From positions 124,001 through 188,000 of the forward strand of contig CANMVD010000002.1 in the NCBI GenBank assembly GCA_947501275.1: DNA of 64,000 nt, read 5' to 3'. The notes under the pieces were generated by a model that was not told the origin of the DNA, searched no databases, and saw only the letters and a list, made by a program, of their open reading frames with translations. Of this stretch, positions 46,690-57,095 are shown one piece after another. How positions within the stretch are numbered: position 1 is the first letter of the stretch; each line of letters starts with the position of its first letter. The position numbers were made by a program, and so were the translations under genes. The DNA comes from an uncultured Tateyamaria sp. (lineage in GTDB: Bacteria; Pseudomonadota; Alphaproteobacteria; Rhodobacterales; Rhodobacteraceae).

Positions 46690-47850
46690 ATGAACGCTGA
46701 ACCGGACCAAGCAGATGCGGCTCTGAGCCGGGCCGCTTATCTGGCGGTGCCCACTGCGTCCTTTATACTGGATGCAAATGGCATCATCCTTCTGCACACC
46801 CGTCGTGGCCAGCGGCTTTTTGCTGCGGAACAGGGTGGCGCAAATGCGGATTTGATCGGCACGTCATTTGCGACCCTGACCAGCCTCAACGACACTGCAC
46901 TACGGAAGATTCTGCGTGATGCCCTGCCCTCGGGTCAGGTGACCTTGTCAATGCGCAGTGCCCGCTTTGGCAATGCTGGCAAGGATGTCCCCTTTCATTT
47001 GTCACTGATGCGCTCTCGAGACGTGAATTCGCAAATCTATTTGCTGACCCAGGATCATGTCAGTTCAAACGCCGGTGCATTGCAAAGCGTTAACGATCAT
47101 CGCAACTCCATCGCCAAGGCCCTTGAGAAGGCGGAAGATCAGAACGTCACGTTGCAGCGCCATGTCTTGTCAATGGAGACCTTCACGCACGCTGCAAGCC
47201 ACGATTTGCGCACACCGATCAATGCCATTTCCGGATTACTGCAACTCTTTGACGCCAAGTTCAAAGAGGGCCTGCCAGAGGCTGCGCACCAGTATCTAGA
47301 CCATATGCAGCGCGCCACAGCACAGATGGATGAGTTAACCAACACATTGATGAGCCACGCGCGCGCAAGCACCGCTCCGTTTGCCTTGGCCCGGGTCAAT
47401 CTGCGCAGTTGTCTCGAGCAGGTCTTTGACAGTTTGTCCCATGAAATCAAAGACGCCAACGCCGATATCACTGTACGCGGCGAGTTGGTGGATGTGATGG
47501 CTGAGCCCGTGATGCTGAAGATTTTGATCAGCAACCTACTCAGCAATTCATTAAAATACCGCGTAGATGAGCGCCCACTACAGATTGGCGTCATGCTAAA
47601 AACCACCGAAGAGGGCGGCGCGTTGATGCGGGTCATTGACAATGGGTGCGGGTTTGACCCCGATCAGGCGCAAGCGATCTTTGCACCGTTTCTGCGTCTG
47701 CAAACAGCTGTGGACGGCAATGGGATAGGGCTGTCGACATGCGCCGAAATCTGCCGTCGCCATGGTTGGAAAATAGAAGCAGAGTCAGACGGAAAAACCG
47801 GATCTCAATTCAGCGTGTCTTTTCCAGAAAGACTGGAATCGCCACCCTGA
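46690..47850 (+). CDS. Soluble PAS-type histidine kinase
   Basis: A 386-residue kinase starting at ATG 46690 (a GTG at 46681 is possible). An N-terminal PAS-like sensor (about 12-120) leads into a helical linker and the H-box HAASHDLRTPINAISGLL, with H171. The ATPase part has NLLSNSLKYR, DNGCGFDP and GNGIGLSTC. There are no membrane helices. Following the CheB-CheR-PAS gene, it probably completes a signalling chain, a layout often fused in one protein elsewhere. Confidence 0.9.
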   Translation: MNAEPDQADAALSRAAYLAVPTASFILDANGIILLHTRRGQRLFAAEQGGANADLIGTSFATLTSLNDTALRKILRDALPSGQVTLSMRSARFGNAGKDVPFHLSLMRSRDVNSQIYLLTQDHVSSNAGALQSVNDHRNSIAKALEKAEDQNVTLQRHVLSMETFTHAASHDLRTPINAISGLLQLFDAKFKEGLPEAAHQYLDHMQRATAQMDELTNTLMSHARASTAPFALARVNLRSCLEQVFDSLSHEIKDANADITVRGELVDVMAEPVMLKILISNLLSNSLKYRVDERPLQIGVMLKTTEEGGALMRVIDNGCGFDPDQAQAIFAPFLRLQTAVDGNGIGLSTCAEICRRHGWKIEAESDGKTGSQFSVSFPERLESPP

Positions 47851-47954
47851 GAATTTAGAAGTGGTAAATTACTGTGCCTGTTTTGGCGCGGCTCGTTAGG
47901 TAATAATTCATCAATGCGGGCTACTGATATCAGCAATTGTTCGAGGAGCGTGTC

Positions 47955-48344
47955 ATGGCGGATGTTTTGGTGTTGGAGGATGACCCCAGCCTGCAATTCG
48001 CATTCTCCGAAGCCCTCAAAGATGCCGGTCATACCGTTTTTGCCGAGGCCCATGCGGACAAGGCGATTGAACAAATCCGTCGCCGCGCTCCTGACATTCT
48101 GCTGCTGGACCTTATGGTGGACGGGACGTATTCGACCTGTGTTGCTGACTATGCCGCTTTTGCTGCGCCACAAGCGCATGTGATCTACGTCACCGGCAGC
48201 GGTCTTTTTCCCAAGGGCGAGTTGTTTGACATGTCCACAAACACCCGCTGGGTCTTGCGCAAGCCCGTCAACATCACCGAATTGACAGACATGGTGGACC
48301 ACATCGCACCGGTCATCGCCCAAGCGTTGCGCAAGCGCGGCTAG
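47955..48344 (+). CDS. Single-domain response regulator
   Basis: A 129-residue receiver starting at ATG 47955 after AGGAG. The acidic pocket is VLEDD (6-10), the phosphoacceptor D52 in LLLDLMVDG, the conserved threonine in YVTGSG and the lysine in RKPVNI. There is no output domain. It lies 104 bases after the soluble kinase and is its likely partner. Confidence 0.9.
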   Translation: MADVLVLEDDPSLQFAFSEALKDAGHTVFAEAHADKAIEQIRRRAPDILLLDLMVDGTYSTCVADYAAFAAPQAHVIYVTGSGLFPKGELFDMSTNTRWVLRKPVNITELTDMVDHIAPVIAQALRKRG

Positions 48345-48416
48345 CCGCCCCTACATCACCAACGATGCCGCATCGATAAAACGCGGGCCATTGGCGCCGC
48401 CCTGCTCGATATCAGA

Positions 48417-50705
48417 TCAGACAATTACCATGTCATCGGCAAGAACGGACTTATCGGCGATACCCAGCAGTTTCAGCGTGTTGCCTCCACCAAAGTCAAA
48501 CACCGTGTCACCACCCGCGCTTGTAGCGAAATCAAGGACTTGAGAGACACTTAGCGTCCCTGTCCACAACACATCGTCGATGTGCAATATGTCCTCATCA
48601 TCCGAGAAGTCAGTGATCAGATCGCGGCCATTATTGTAGATAAATGTATCAGCCCCGCTGCCGCCGGTCATCTTGTCATTGTTGATCCCGCCGTTGAGCG
48701 TGTCCTCACCTGCATCGCCGGTCATCACGTCATTGCCCTTTTGACCGTCGATAAAGTCGTTGCCCTTGCCACCCAGCATGAAGTCTTTGCCTTTGCCGCC
48801 ATACATGGTGTCGCTGTTGCGCCCACCCTGCATACGGTCACGCGCCTCGCCGCCACGCAGCTCGTCCTCGCCGTCGCCACCGACAAGCGTGTCGATGTCA
48901 AAACCGCCGCGCAGGTTGTCGTTCCCAACGCCACCATCAATCATGTCGCGCCCGTTTCCACCATCAGCATAGTCATTGCCACGCATCCCGTAATAGGCGT
49001 TGGCACCGCTATCGCCATAGAAACGGTCATCACCATCCCCCGAGACTGCATTTTCAATTGAGTTGTTTACGACCTGACCCCAAAGCACGCCGTCCACCGT
49101 CACAGTGCCGTTTTCCATGTCGATCACTGCATCAGGAGTTACGGCCGCCATATTCAGCCAATCGACTCCGCCATTTGTATCATCAAATTGACCGCGCGCG
49201 GCGTCAGCGCCCTTCAACTCCAGGAAGTCCATCGTGAGGTGGTGCACGTCATCAATGCTTTGATTGTGACCAAGGAACTCGATTTCGACTTGATCCACCA
49301 GTCCGGTATCGCCGCTCGCAGTATCCGCTATTTCCACAGTCCAGTCGCCCAGAGAAGACATCCCAAGGGCCGCCGTGATGCCAAATGTGAAATCAAGCAC
49401 ATTCGGGTTGCTCTGATCTTCGAGGTAAAACTGGTTGTCGATGCCTTCCACGATCAGCGGCAACACTTCGCCATTTGGTCCGATCAGGTTGATGTGGACA
49501 TCGTCGAAAAACGTGTGGTTCATTTTGATCGACACGTAGATATGTTCGATGTCGATATCCTGTCCAACCGTGAAGGTCGTCAGAACGGAACTGTTGTCGT
49601 TCAGCGTGCGGTTGGTGAAATTCGCCCGGAAGAACGATGTGTCATTGTCCGACGTGCGCGGCACGTCCCCAAACAGGATCGACCAGACTTCGGCCATACG
49701 CACAGCCGCGTGCGCATCGATCATACCAAAACCGTAGCTGAGGTGGAACGACATCCCTCCCCCATTCCAGTTCGTTGCACCGTTTTCGCCCCACGGTCCG
49801 ATCTCGAATCCCGAACCATTACTGGCCCCGAACGCCGATCCGGTCTGTGCAGCTGAGATCGCCATAATGTTCTGTACATCACGCCAGCCCAGTCCCTCAT
49901 TCGCTTCGAGCATCAAGGCCGCGACACCTGAAACGATGGGCGTCGCCGCAGATGTACCACCAAAGGTCGTCGTGTAGTCGCTGTTGCTGTATCCAATTGA
50001 ACCGGTGACGTCTGTCGTGTGTGATCCCGCAGGGGCTGCAATCAACAGTGCTGAGCCCCAGTTGCTGTAATCCGCCACGTCGCCCTGACGGTCCGTGGCT
50101 GCCACTGCAATTGTGTGCCACGCCCCGTTGATCCCGGAGCCGGAGACGTTCCAGTCTTCGTTCCCCGCTGCCTTGACGATAATTGTGCCCAGACCACCGC
50201 GCCCGGTCTCCACGGCATCTTCCATGTTCGAGATCAAGGTCGCGATGTATCCAAATCCCTTGAGGTCGAAATAGTCGTCAAATTGGGCGTCATAGCCCCA
50301 ACTGTTTGACATGATGTCGAAATTGCCGGCCCAACGCATCGCCGCGTAATCCGCCGAAGCTGATGTGAACTGTGCTCCGAGGAACTTCACACTGGTCAGC
50401 GTGGATCCAAAGGCCACACCGACACCGCCAATGCCGTTGTTTTCCGCACCAATCAGGCCACCCACAGAGGTGCCGTGCCAGTCTTCGTTCGGGTCGATAT
50501 AATCGCCGTCGTAAGTCGTACCCAAATACTGGAAATGCATTGACGCATCATAGTTGTCGTCCAGATCAGCATGATCCAGGTCGATCCCGTCGTCATAGAC
50601 CACGACCGTGACCCCCGACCCGTCATATTCATCCCAGATCGTTTCGATGTCGCCGATCAGGTCAAAATGCCACTGGCTGGAATAAAGGGGATCATTCGGT
50701 GTCAT
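48417..50705 (-). CDS. Kexin-like subtilase with P domain and RTX repeats
   Basis: A 762-residue protease. The S8 catalytic domain comes first: D38 in VYDDGID, H77 in DWHGTSVGG, oxyanion N182 in AAGNED and S252 in GGTSAATP. A proprotein-convertase P domain follows (about 365-480), then about a dozen RTX nonapeptides (GGKGKDFML, GGKGNDFID, GDAGEDTLN; about 570-690). There is no N-terminal signal peptide and no propeptide, so type I secretion through a C-terminal signal is expected, with Ca-dependent folding outside the cell. ATG 50705 has GGAG upstream. Confidence 0.93.
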   Translation of the reverse strand: MTPNDPLYSSQWHFDLIGDIETIWDEYDGSGVTVVVYDDGIDLDHADLDDNYDASMHFQYLGTTYDGDYIDPNEDWHGTSVGGLIGAENNGIGGVGVAFGSTLTSVKFLGAQFTSASADYAAMRWAGNFDIMSNSWGYDAQFDDYFDLKGFGYIATLISNMEDAVETGRGGLGTIIVKAAGNEDWNVSGSGINGAWHTIAVAATDRQGDVADYSNWGSALLIAAPAGSHTTDVTGSIGYSNSDYTTTFGGTSAATPIVSGVAALMLEANEGLGWRDVQNIMAISAAQTGSAFGASNGSGFEIGPWGENGATNWNGGGMSFHLSYGFGMIDAHAAVRMAEVWSILFGDVPRTSDNDTSFFRANFTNRTLNDNSSVLTTFTVGQDIDIEHIYVSIKMNHTFFDDVHINLIGPNGEVLPLIVEGIDNQFYLEDQSNPNVLDFTFGITAALGMSSLGDWTVEIADTASGDTGLVDQVEIEFLGHNQSIDDVHHLTMDFLELKGADAARGQFDDTNGGVDWLNMAAVTPDAVIDMENGTVTVDGVLWGQVVNNSIENAVSGDGDDRFYGDSGANAYYGMRGNDYADGGNGRDMIDGGVGNDNLRGGFDIDTLVGGDGEDELRGGEARDRMQGGRNSDTMYGGKGKDFMLGGKGNDFIDGQKGNDVMTGDAGEDTLNGGINNDKMTGGSGADTFIYNNGRDLITDFSDDEDILHIDDVLWTGTLSVSQVLDFATSAGGDTVFDFGGGNTLKLLGIADKSVLADDMVIV

Positions 50706-51122
50706 ATGTCGCACTCCACTCGTAAAAATGCAGATCGCTGTCCGCTTCGCTCATTCGTATTGTCAGCCCACGTGTTCTGGCTGTGTTCTTGTGCGCCATT
50801 GCGTGCGCTTTTTCAACCGCCCTGGGGGTTTCACCTTGCGTCTTTTTCGCACTTTCATCGAATTGGGACAATACCGTGACGCAGGTTGGAAACAGTCTGT
50901 TCCCACCTTGTTTACAAGCATGACGCACTTGCGTGGACGTCGCAACGGACGGGCTCGGCGTGGCGCGTGCGGCAGTCGGTCCCGGCAACCGGTGTTGGTG
51001 CCGATCAACGCGCGCAATAGCATCCGTTCAGTGACAAAACACGCCGGCAGCGCACGTAAAAAACATGTATCCACGTCATCGACAGTCCTGTTCGGACAAA
51101 TTGCATCATCTTGGGGATGGTT
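50706..51122. other. Non-coding gap between the RTX protease and tRNA-Leu
   Basis: This 417-base region must hold the protease promoter on the minus strand and the 3' flank of the tRNA. Open frames on both strands lack ribosome binding sites and recognisable composition; I find no gene, and no strong hairpin. Confidence 0.35.
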
Positions 51123-51206
51123 TGGTGCGGGTGAAGGGACTCGAACCCCCACGCCATAGGCGCCAGAACCTAAATCTGGTGCGTCTACCAATTCCGCCAC
51201 ACCCGC
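51123..51206 (-). tRNA. tRNA-Leu (anticodon UAG)
   Basis: On the minus strand the acceptor GCGGGTG pairs with CACCCGC, followed by ACCA. The D arm (GGCGGAATTGGTAGACGC), the T loop GGTTCGAGTCC and an anticodon loop TTTAGGT between CCAGA and TCTGG are all present, giving anticodon TAG. A class II variable arm and an encoded CCA are visible. It reads CUN leucine codons. Confidence 0.95.
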
Positions 51207-51345
51207 AACATTCACGGATCTAGCAAAGCCTGTCGCCCGGGACCAGCGCTATTCGCCCCTGCCAAGGTCAGAATTTGCACGACATTAAGGAAATATTGGG
51301 GTATTAACCCCTTAACCTAGAGGCAGGTTGCAAGAAAGAGACGCC

Positions 51346-51849
51346 ATGAAACCGAAAACGGTCGGGCGCCAAACGAGCGGAAAACTCCGCCAAGAGCGCA
51401 CGTGTATATCCCACGTCGGCCTTGTGGCCGGTACAATAGTTCTGACATCTGACGGAGAAATCCCGGTCGAATATCTTTCGCCCGGAGACAAGATCATTAC
51501 CCGAAACGCAGGTATGGTCGCGCTGACGTCAACCGACACCGTGCGTGTGCAGCTGGAGGCGGTCAAAATCGCTGCGGGATCGTTGGGGCACACAAAACCC
51601 ACGCATCACGTCATGCTTCCAGCGTCCCAGATGGTGTTGGTGCGCGACTGGCGCGCCAAGGCACTGCGCGGCGCAACCCAAGCGGTGATGCCGGTCGGGT
51701 GTCTGATTGATGACGAATTCATCACATCGCTGGGACCGCGCGACATGACGCTGGTGCGCCTCGGGTTTGACGCACCATATGTCATCTACGCAGATGGGCT
51801 GGAATTGTCCGTCCCCGCCATGATCGCGGCAGAGGCTGTTGCCGCCTAG
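51346..51849 (+). CDS. Stand-alone Hint-like domain protein
   Basis: A 167-residue protein starting at ATG 51346 after AAGAAAGAG. The core follows the hedgehog/intein (Hint) pattern: GLVAGTIVLTSDGEIPVEYLSPGDKIITR and, later, HHVMLPASQMVLVRD. The nucleophile normally opening the motif as Cys or Ser is not present where expected, so self-splicing or cleavage is unlikely. Such domains occur in Rhodobacterales, often attached to RTX proteins. Its stop codon shares a CTAG with the stop of the convergent nnr gene. Confidence 0.8.
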   Translation: MKPKTVGRQTSGKLRQERTCISHVGLVAGTIVLTSDGEIPVEYLSPGDKIITRNAGMVALTSTDTVRVQLEAVKIAAGSLGHTKPTHHVMLPASQMVLVRDWRAKALRGATQAVMPVGCLIDDEFITSLGPRDMTLVRLGFDAPYVIYADGLELSVPAMIAAEAVAA

Positions 51850-53486
51850 GCGTTCAGGTTTCCCAAAACCCTTGGCAGCACTTCCGGCAAATCCTCGGCA
51901 ATCAGACCGGGGCCAAAACTGCGCGCACATTCCACATGCAACCACGCGGCAGTCTCACAGGCCACCATTGGATCAAACCCGCGTGCCAATAGCCCGGTGA
52001 TAAATCCGGCCAACACATCGCCTGCCCCGGCGGTGGCCAGCCAAGGAGCCTCGCGTCCGTACGTCGCCGCATGTATAGATGTACGCCGATCGGGATGCGC
52101 GATCACAGTGTCGGCTCCTTTGAACAGAACGATGGCACCGCATCGGGCCGCCGCGGCACGGGTCGCGTCGACTTTCGAATAGGCTGGCCCCTCGTTCGGT
52201 ATCACGGCCAGTTTCTCAGCGATATCCGGAAACAAGAGGGCAAATTCGCCGCCATGAGGCGTGAGCACAGCATGTTCATTCAACGCAGCCATGCGCTTGG
52301 GCTCTGCGGCGATCAAGGTCAGTGCATCCGCATCAAAAACCACGCGGCGCGATAGGCGCAGGTGCCCTGCGTCCAAGACAGCATCCACAAGTGCTGCGGC
52401 ATGATCCCCCAGACCCAATCCGGGGCCCACACACAGCGCATTGATACGGGCATCCTCCAGAACTGCGTTCAACCCGTCAGCATCCCGCACCCGCGCCAGC
52501 ATCAGCGCAGTTATTTGCGCGGCCACTTCCATTTGGGCAGAGGGAGGAACGCCCAATGTCACAAGCCCTGCTCCGATGCGCAAAGCTCCTCGCGCAGCCA
52601 GCCGCGCCGCTCCGGTACGGCCCGGACCGCCGGACAGAACGAGCGCGTGGCCGTGGTCGAATTTGTGCCCCAACCAAGCGTGCTTTTTCACAGCATGCGT
52701 ATCTACACCTTCTAAGGAAAAGACCGTCATTTGCGCATCTGCGGGCAGTTGCGCACGAACATCCGCGGTCAACTTGATTGGCCCCTTGCTTGCTTTTGGC
52801 AGCCCGATATCCACCACAACAACGGTCTTACACAGCAACGCACCCGCGGCGGTGGCGTGCGCGTCAGTCATCAGAAAATGTCCGCGTTTGGCGGCGTGGA
52901 ATGTCACGGTCATGGCCGCTTTGACAGCCGCCCCAAGCACACGTCCGCTGTCAGAACAAACTCCCGAGGGCATGTCGACTGCAACGGTCTTGGGCCCGTG
53001 GCCCAGAATCCAGGCCTGAGCATAGTGCATCGCGTTCATAAGGCCGGCGTCCCCCACATTAACGGGGCGGTTCAGACCCGTGCCGAACAGTGCGTCGACA
53101 CATAGTGCGGCGCCATAGTCGAATACCGCCGCTAGATCGAAGTCTGCATCCAGCGCCACCACCGGGCCAATGTTGCTCCATCGCTCATAGTTCGTGCGTG
53201 CATCAGGTGGCAACTTACTTGCCTGTCCGTACAGATAAACCGCAACCTTCCAGCCAGCCGCAGCCAGCAAACGCGCCACCACAAAGCCGTCACCGCCATT
53301 GTTCCCGGGTCCGCACAAAACGACCGCGCGGTGTGTTCCTCTCGCCAGTTCAGGCCATTTCTCAAGCACGGCAGTCACAATGCCCTGCCCGGCCCGCTCC
53401 ATCAGTTCAAGCCCGGTGACGTCACCAGCAGCGATGGCCGCCTGTTCGATGGCGCGCATTTGGGCGGCAGTGAGCAGTTCTGTCAT
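51846..53486 (-). CDS. nnr: Bifunctional NAD(P)H-hydrate epimerase/dehydratase
   Basis: A 546-residue metabolite-repair enzyme. The N-terminal YjeF epimerase domain (1-220) has CGPGNNGGDGFVVARLL and VAVDMPSGV; the C-terminal dehydratase domain (about 240-545) has GGPGRTGAARLAARGALRIGAG-like glycine motifs, VGPGLGL, LTPHGGEF and the nucleotide motif ATAGAGDVLAGFITGL. Together they convert damaged NADHX and NADPHX back. It lies head-to-head with glnB with a 173-base gap. Confidence 0.95.
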   Translation of the reverse strand: MTELLTAAQMRAIEQAAIAAGDVTGLELMERAGQGIVTAVLEKWPELARGTHRAVVLCGPGNNGGDGFVVARLLAAAGWKVAVYLYGQASKLPPDARTNYERWSNIGPVVALDADFDLAAVFDYGAALCVDALFGTGLNRPVNVGDAGLMNAMHYAQAWILGHGPKTVAVDMPSGVCSDSGRVLGAAVKAAMTVTFHAAKRGHFLMTDAHATAAGALLCKTVVVVDIGLPKASKGPIKLTADVRAQLPADAQMTVFSLEGVDTHAVKKHAWLGHKFDHGHALVLSGGPGRTGAARLAARGALRIGAGLVTLGVPPSAQMEVAAQITALMLARVRDADGLNAVLEDARINALCVGPGLGLGDHAAALVDAVLDAGHLRLSRRVVFDADALTLIAAEPKRMAALNEHAVLTPHGGEFALLFPDIAEKLAVIPNEGPAYSKVDATRAAAARCGAIVLFKGADTVIAHPDRRTSIHAATYGREAPWLATAGAGDVLAGFITGLLARGFDPMVACETAAWLHVECARSFGPGLIAEDLPEVLPRVLGNLNA

Positions 53487-53545
53487 GGCGAAACCTCAAA
53501 AGTTTTCATTCTGCACATTTTTTCATCTAAACGCCCTCGAAATAG

Positions 53546-53998
<453 letters not shown>

Positions 53999-54031
53999 AC
54001 CTACACCAAAGTCAGGAAGGACCATACGGAT

Positions 54032-55435
54032 ATGGCAAACCCCGTTCTCGATATGATCAAGGAAGAAGGCGCTGAATACGTCGACATCCGCTTTACCGAC
54101 CCACGCGGCAAGCTGCAGCACGTCACCGTCATGGCCGATCAGGTCGACGCTGATTTCCTTGAAGAAGGGTTCATGTTCGATGGCTCCTCGATTGCTGGCT
54201 GGAAGTCGATCGAAGCCTCCGACATGAAGCTGATGCCAGACCAGAACAGCGCCTATGTCGATCCGTTCTATGCTGAAAAAACAATCTGTGTTCATTGCTC
54301 GATCGTTGAGCCCGACACCGGTGAAGCCTATGATCGCGACCCGCGCGGCACAGCCGAAAAAGCCGAAGCCTACCTGAAATCCACAGGCATTGGTGACGTC
54401 GCATATATGGGTCCAGAGGCCGAGTTCTTCCTGTTTGATGATGTGCGTTTCTCCAACAGCATCAACAAGGTATCCTACGAAGTTGATGCAACGGATGCGT
54501 CCTGGAACACCGACACCGAATACGAGATGGGCAACATGGGCCATCGCCCCGGCGTCAAGGGCGGCTACTTCCCCGTCAACCCCATCGACGAATCCCAAGA
54601 CCTGCGCTCCGAGATGCTGTCGACGATGAAACGTCTGGGCATGAAAGTCGACAAGCACCACCACGAGGTTGCATCCTGTCAGCACGAACTGGGCCTGATC
54701 TTTGACAGCCTGACCAAACAGGCCGACGAGTTGCAAAAGTACAAATACGTGATCCACAACGTGGCCCACGCCTATGGCAAGTCGGCCACGTTCATGCCCA
54801 AGCCCATCGCGGGCGACAACGGCACAGGCATGCACGTAAACATGTCGATCTGGAAAGACGGCAAGCCGCTGTTTGCAGGCGACAAATACGCCGATCTTTC
54901 GGACGAGGCGCTGTTCTTCATCGGTGGTGTTCTGAAACACGCCAAAGCGCTGAACGCGTTTACGAACCCGTCGACCAACTCCTACAAGCGTCTGATCCCC
55001 GGCTTCGAAGCGCCTGTGCTGCGCGCCTATTCGGCTCGTAACCGGTCGGGCTGCGTGCGGATCCCATGGACAGAGTCGCCCAAAGCCAAGCGTGTCGAGG
55101 CTCGCTTCCCCGACCCAAGCGCCAACCCGTACCTGTGCTTTGCCGCGCTGCTGATGGCTGGCCTTGACGGCATCCAGAACAAGATCCACCCCGGTGAGCC
55201 ATCCGACAAAGACCTTTATGACCTGCCACCAGAAGAGCTGGCTGGCATCCCAACGGTCTGTGGATCCCTGCGCGAAGCCATGGACGAGCTGGAAAAAGAC
55301 ATGGACTTCCTGCTGGCCGGCGACGTGTTCACCAAAGACCAGATTGAGGGCTACATCGCGCTCAAGATGGAAGAAATCGAGACCTATGAGCACACGCCTC
55401 ACCCGGTTGAATTCGGTATGTACTACAGCTGCTGA
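54032..55435 (+). CDS. glnA: Glutamine synthetase type I
   Basis: A 467-residue dodecameric enzyme making glutamine from glutamate, ammonia and ATP. Landmarks are [17 protein letters not shown] near residue 50, [23 protein letters not shown], the [12 protein letters not shown] segment and [20 protein letters not shown]. The adenylylation tyrosine is about Y396 in DLYDLPPEE, so activity is expected to be tuned by covalent modification under P-II control. A terminator follows. Confidence 0.98.
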   Translation: MANPVLDMIKEEGAEYVDIRFTDPRGKLQHVTVMADQVDADFLEEGFMFDGSSIAGWKSIEASDMKLMPDQNSAYVDPFYAEKTICVHCSIVEPDTGEAYDRDPRGTAEKAEAYLKSTGIGDVAYMGPEAEFFLFDDVRFSNSINKVSYEVDATDASWNTDTEYEMGNMGHRPGVKGGYFPVNPIDESQDLRSEMLSTMKRLGMKVDKHHHEVASCQHELGLIFDSLTKQADELQKYKYVIHNVAHAYGKSATFMPKPIAGDNGTGMHVNMSIWKDGKPLFAGDKYADLSDEALFFIGGVLKHAKALNAFTNPSTNSYKRLIPGFEAPVLRAYSARNRSGCVRIPWTESPKAKRVEARFPDPSANPYLCFAALLMAGLDGIQNKIHPGEPSDKDLYDLPPEELAGIPTVCGSLREAMDELEKDMDFLLAGDVFTKDQIEGYIALKMEEIETYEHTPHPVEFGMYYSC

Positions 55436-55462
55436 TCCTCCCTATACGCAGTTGATCAATGT

Positions 55463-55489
55463 GGCGTCCCTTCGGGGGCGCCTTTTTTT
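55463..55489 (+). terminator. Rho-independent terminator after glnA
   Basis: GGCGTCCC and GGGGCGCC form a stem (one G-T pair) with a short loop, followed by seven T, 28 bases after the glnA stop. Confidence 0.88.
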
Positions 55490-55667
55490 GTGCCCGCCCG
55501 GCAGACAATGGCGCGCGCGCCCCGTGCTGGCGGATTTCAGCAAGCGCATAGGGGTGAAGATTTGCAATTTTGTGCACTTTGCGCGACCATTAAGAGTTTT
55601 TATCAAACAATTTCCCGCGCAATCGGCGCGGCCGCATCGTTTCATTTAGCTTAAAAGGAGGCCTCAA

Positions 55668-57095
55668 ATGGCCAACACAATCATCACAACCAATACCGTC
55701 ACGTCCACGGCTGTCACGTTGGCGTCAAACGACAACTTCTTGCTTCTGGACGGGGCAAGTTACGTCAACACTTCGACCAGCAACGGTATCAACATCGCCG
55801 CAGCCAACAACGTCGATATCATCATCAACGGAGATTACATTTATCTTGGCACGCTCGATGCGATCCGTGGGCAACCCACGGACAACAACACCGTGATCAC
55901 GGTGTCATCCACGGGCAGTATTGTCACGGATGGCAGCAAGGAAATGATTTTCCTGCAAGGCTCAAATTCAACAGTCACCAATGACGGGTTCATGTCCGGC
56001 GCGGCCGTTACCATCACTGGCGATGACACCGATTTCTACAACAACGGCACAATCCGTGGGACAACCAACTTTACCTCAGTGTTTCTGACCGGGGACAACT
56101 CGTTTCTCGACAACACGGGCATTATTTCGGGAAACGTTGGCGCACGTGTCGGCAACAACGGCACGATCATCAATTCAGGCGAGATCTCGGCCACAGACAA
56201 CGCGGTGTTTGGCGCAGGCTCAACATTTTATCTGTTCAACTCGGGCATGATTGTCAGCGAAATCGGGTTTGCCGTCATCACCGGTACGATCACCGAGGCA
56301 AACATCATCAACGCAGGGCAGATCATAGGCGAGTTGAACATACGCGGCGACAATGCTGACATAACCAACAGCGGCGACATCTTTGGCCTCGTCAATCTGA
56401 GCGGAGACACCGCGCGCTTTGACGGACGCGACAGCGACAGCGCCAACGAGGTGTTCGGTGGTCTTGGCTCCGACACGCTGATTGGTGGCACATCGGACGA
56501 CAATCTGAACGGCAGCGAAGGCAATGACCGCCTGTTTGGCAGCGACGGAGACGACGTGCTTCTTGGCAGCGCCGGAGATGACAGTCTGTACGGTGGCGCA
56601 GGCAGTGACGATATCAATGGCGGTCTGGACAATGACGCCATCAAGGCCGGTGACGGGGACGACACAGTTTTGGGAGGTGATGGCAACGACATCATCAACG
56701 GACAAGCGGGCAACGATATGCTGATGGGCGACTCGGGATCGGATCTGATACTAGGCGGTCGGGGCGATGACACACTCGAAGGCAACGGGCGCGGCGACAC
56801 ACTGGATGGCGGCGTGGGCGATGATGTCATGACGGGTGGCGGCGCGGGCGACACATTTGTGATCCGGCGGGTGAACAACGGCGACGACATCGTGACCGAC
56901 TTCCAGAACGGATCGGACGTGGTTGATATCTCAGCGCTCGGCATCCTCAACTTCTCGAGGATCACAAATGCGGGCGCTTTGGATCAAGACACTGACAGCG
57001 TGACAATTGATTTGTCGCTGCTAAACGGGACGGGCTCCATCACTCTGCAAGGTGTGCAAATCAGCGACATGAACGGAGCAGATTTCATTTTCTAA
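55668..57095 (+). CDS. RTX protein 1, beta-solenoid plus Ca-binding repeats
   Basis: A 475-residue protein after AAAAGGAGG. Residues about 1-255 carry seven N-x-G-x-(I/V/M) turns (NNGTIRG, NTGIISG, NSGEISA, NAGQIIG, NSGDIFG) spaced by about 20-30 residues, suggesting a beta-solenoid. About 260-390 are RTX nonapeptides (GGTSDDNLN, GGDGNDIIN, GQAGNDMLM). The end (DIVTDFQNGSDVVDIS through GADFIF) is a type I secretion-type C-terminus. There is no signal peptide. First of five tandem paralogues; function unknown, plausibly extracellular or surface. Confidence 0.88.
   Translation: MANTIITTNTVTSTAVTLASNDNFLLLDGASYVNTSTSNGINIAAANNVDIIINGDYIYLGTLDAIRGQPTDNNTVITVSSTGSIVTDGSKEMIFLQGSNSTVTNDGFMSGAAVTITGDDTDFYNNGTIRGTTNFTSVFLTGDNSFLDNTGIISGNVGARVGNNGTIINSGEISATDNAVFGAGSTFYLFNSGMIVSEIGFAVITGTITEANIINAGQIIGELNIRGDNADITNSGDIFGLVNLSGDTARFDGRDSDSANEVFGGLGSDTLIGGTSDDNLNGSEGNDRLFGSDGDDVLLGSAGDDSLYGGAGSDDINGGLDNDAIKAGDGDDTVLGGDGNDIINGQAGNDMLMGDSGSDLILGGRGDDTLEGNGRGDTLDGGVGDDVMTGGGAGDTFVIRRVNNGDDIVTDFQNGSDVVDISALGILNFSRITNAGALDQDTDSVTIDLSLLNGTGSITLQGVQISDMNGADFIF

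Noticed and set aside
50728-51159. Plus-strand open frame of 143 codons before and across the tRNA
   Set aside because: It runs into tRNA-Leu on the other strand, has no ribosome binding site and no recognisable composition.
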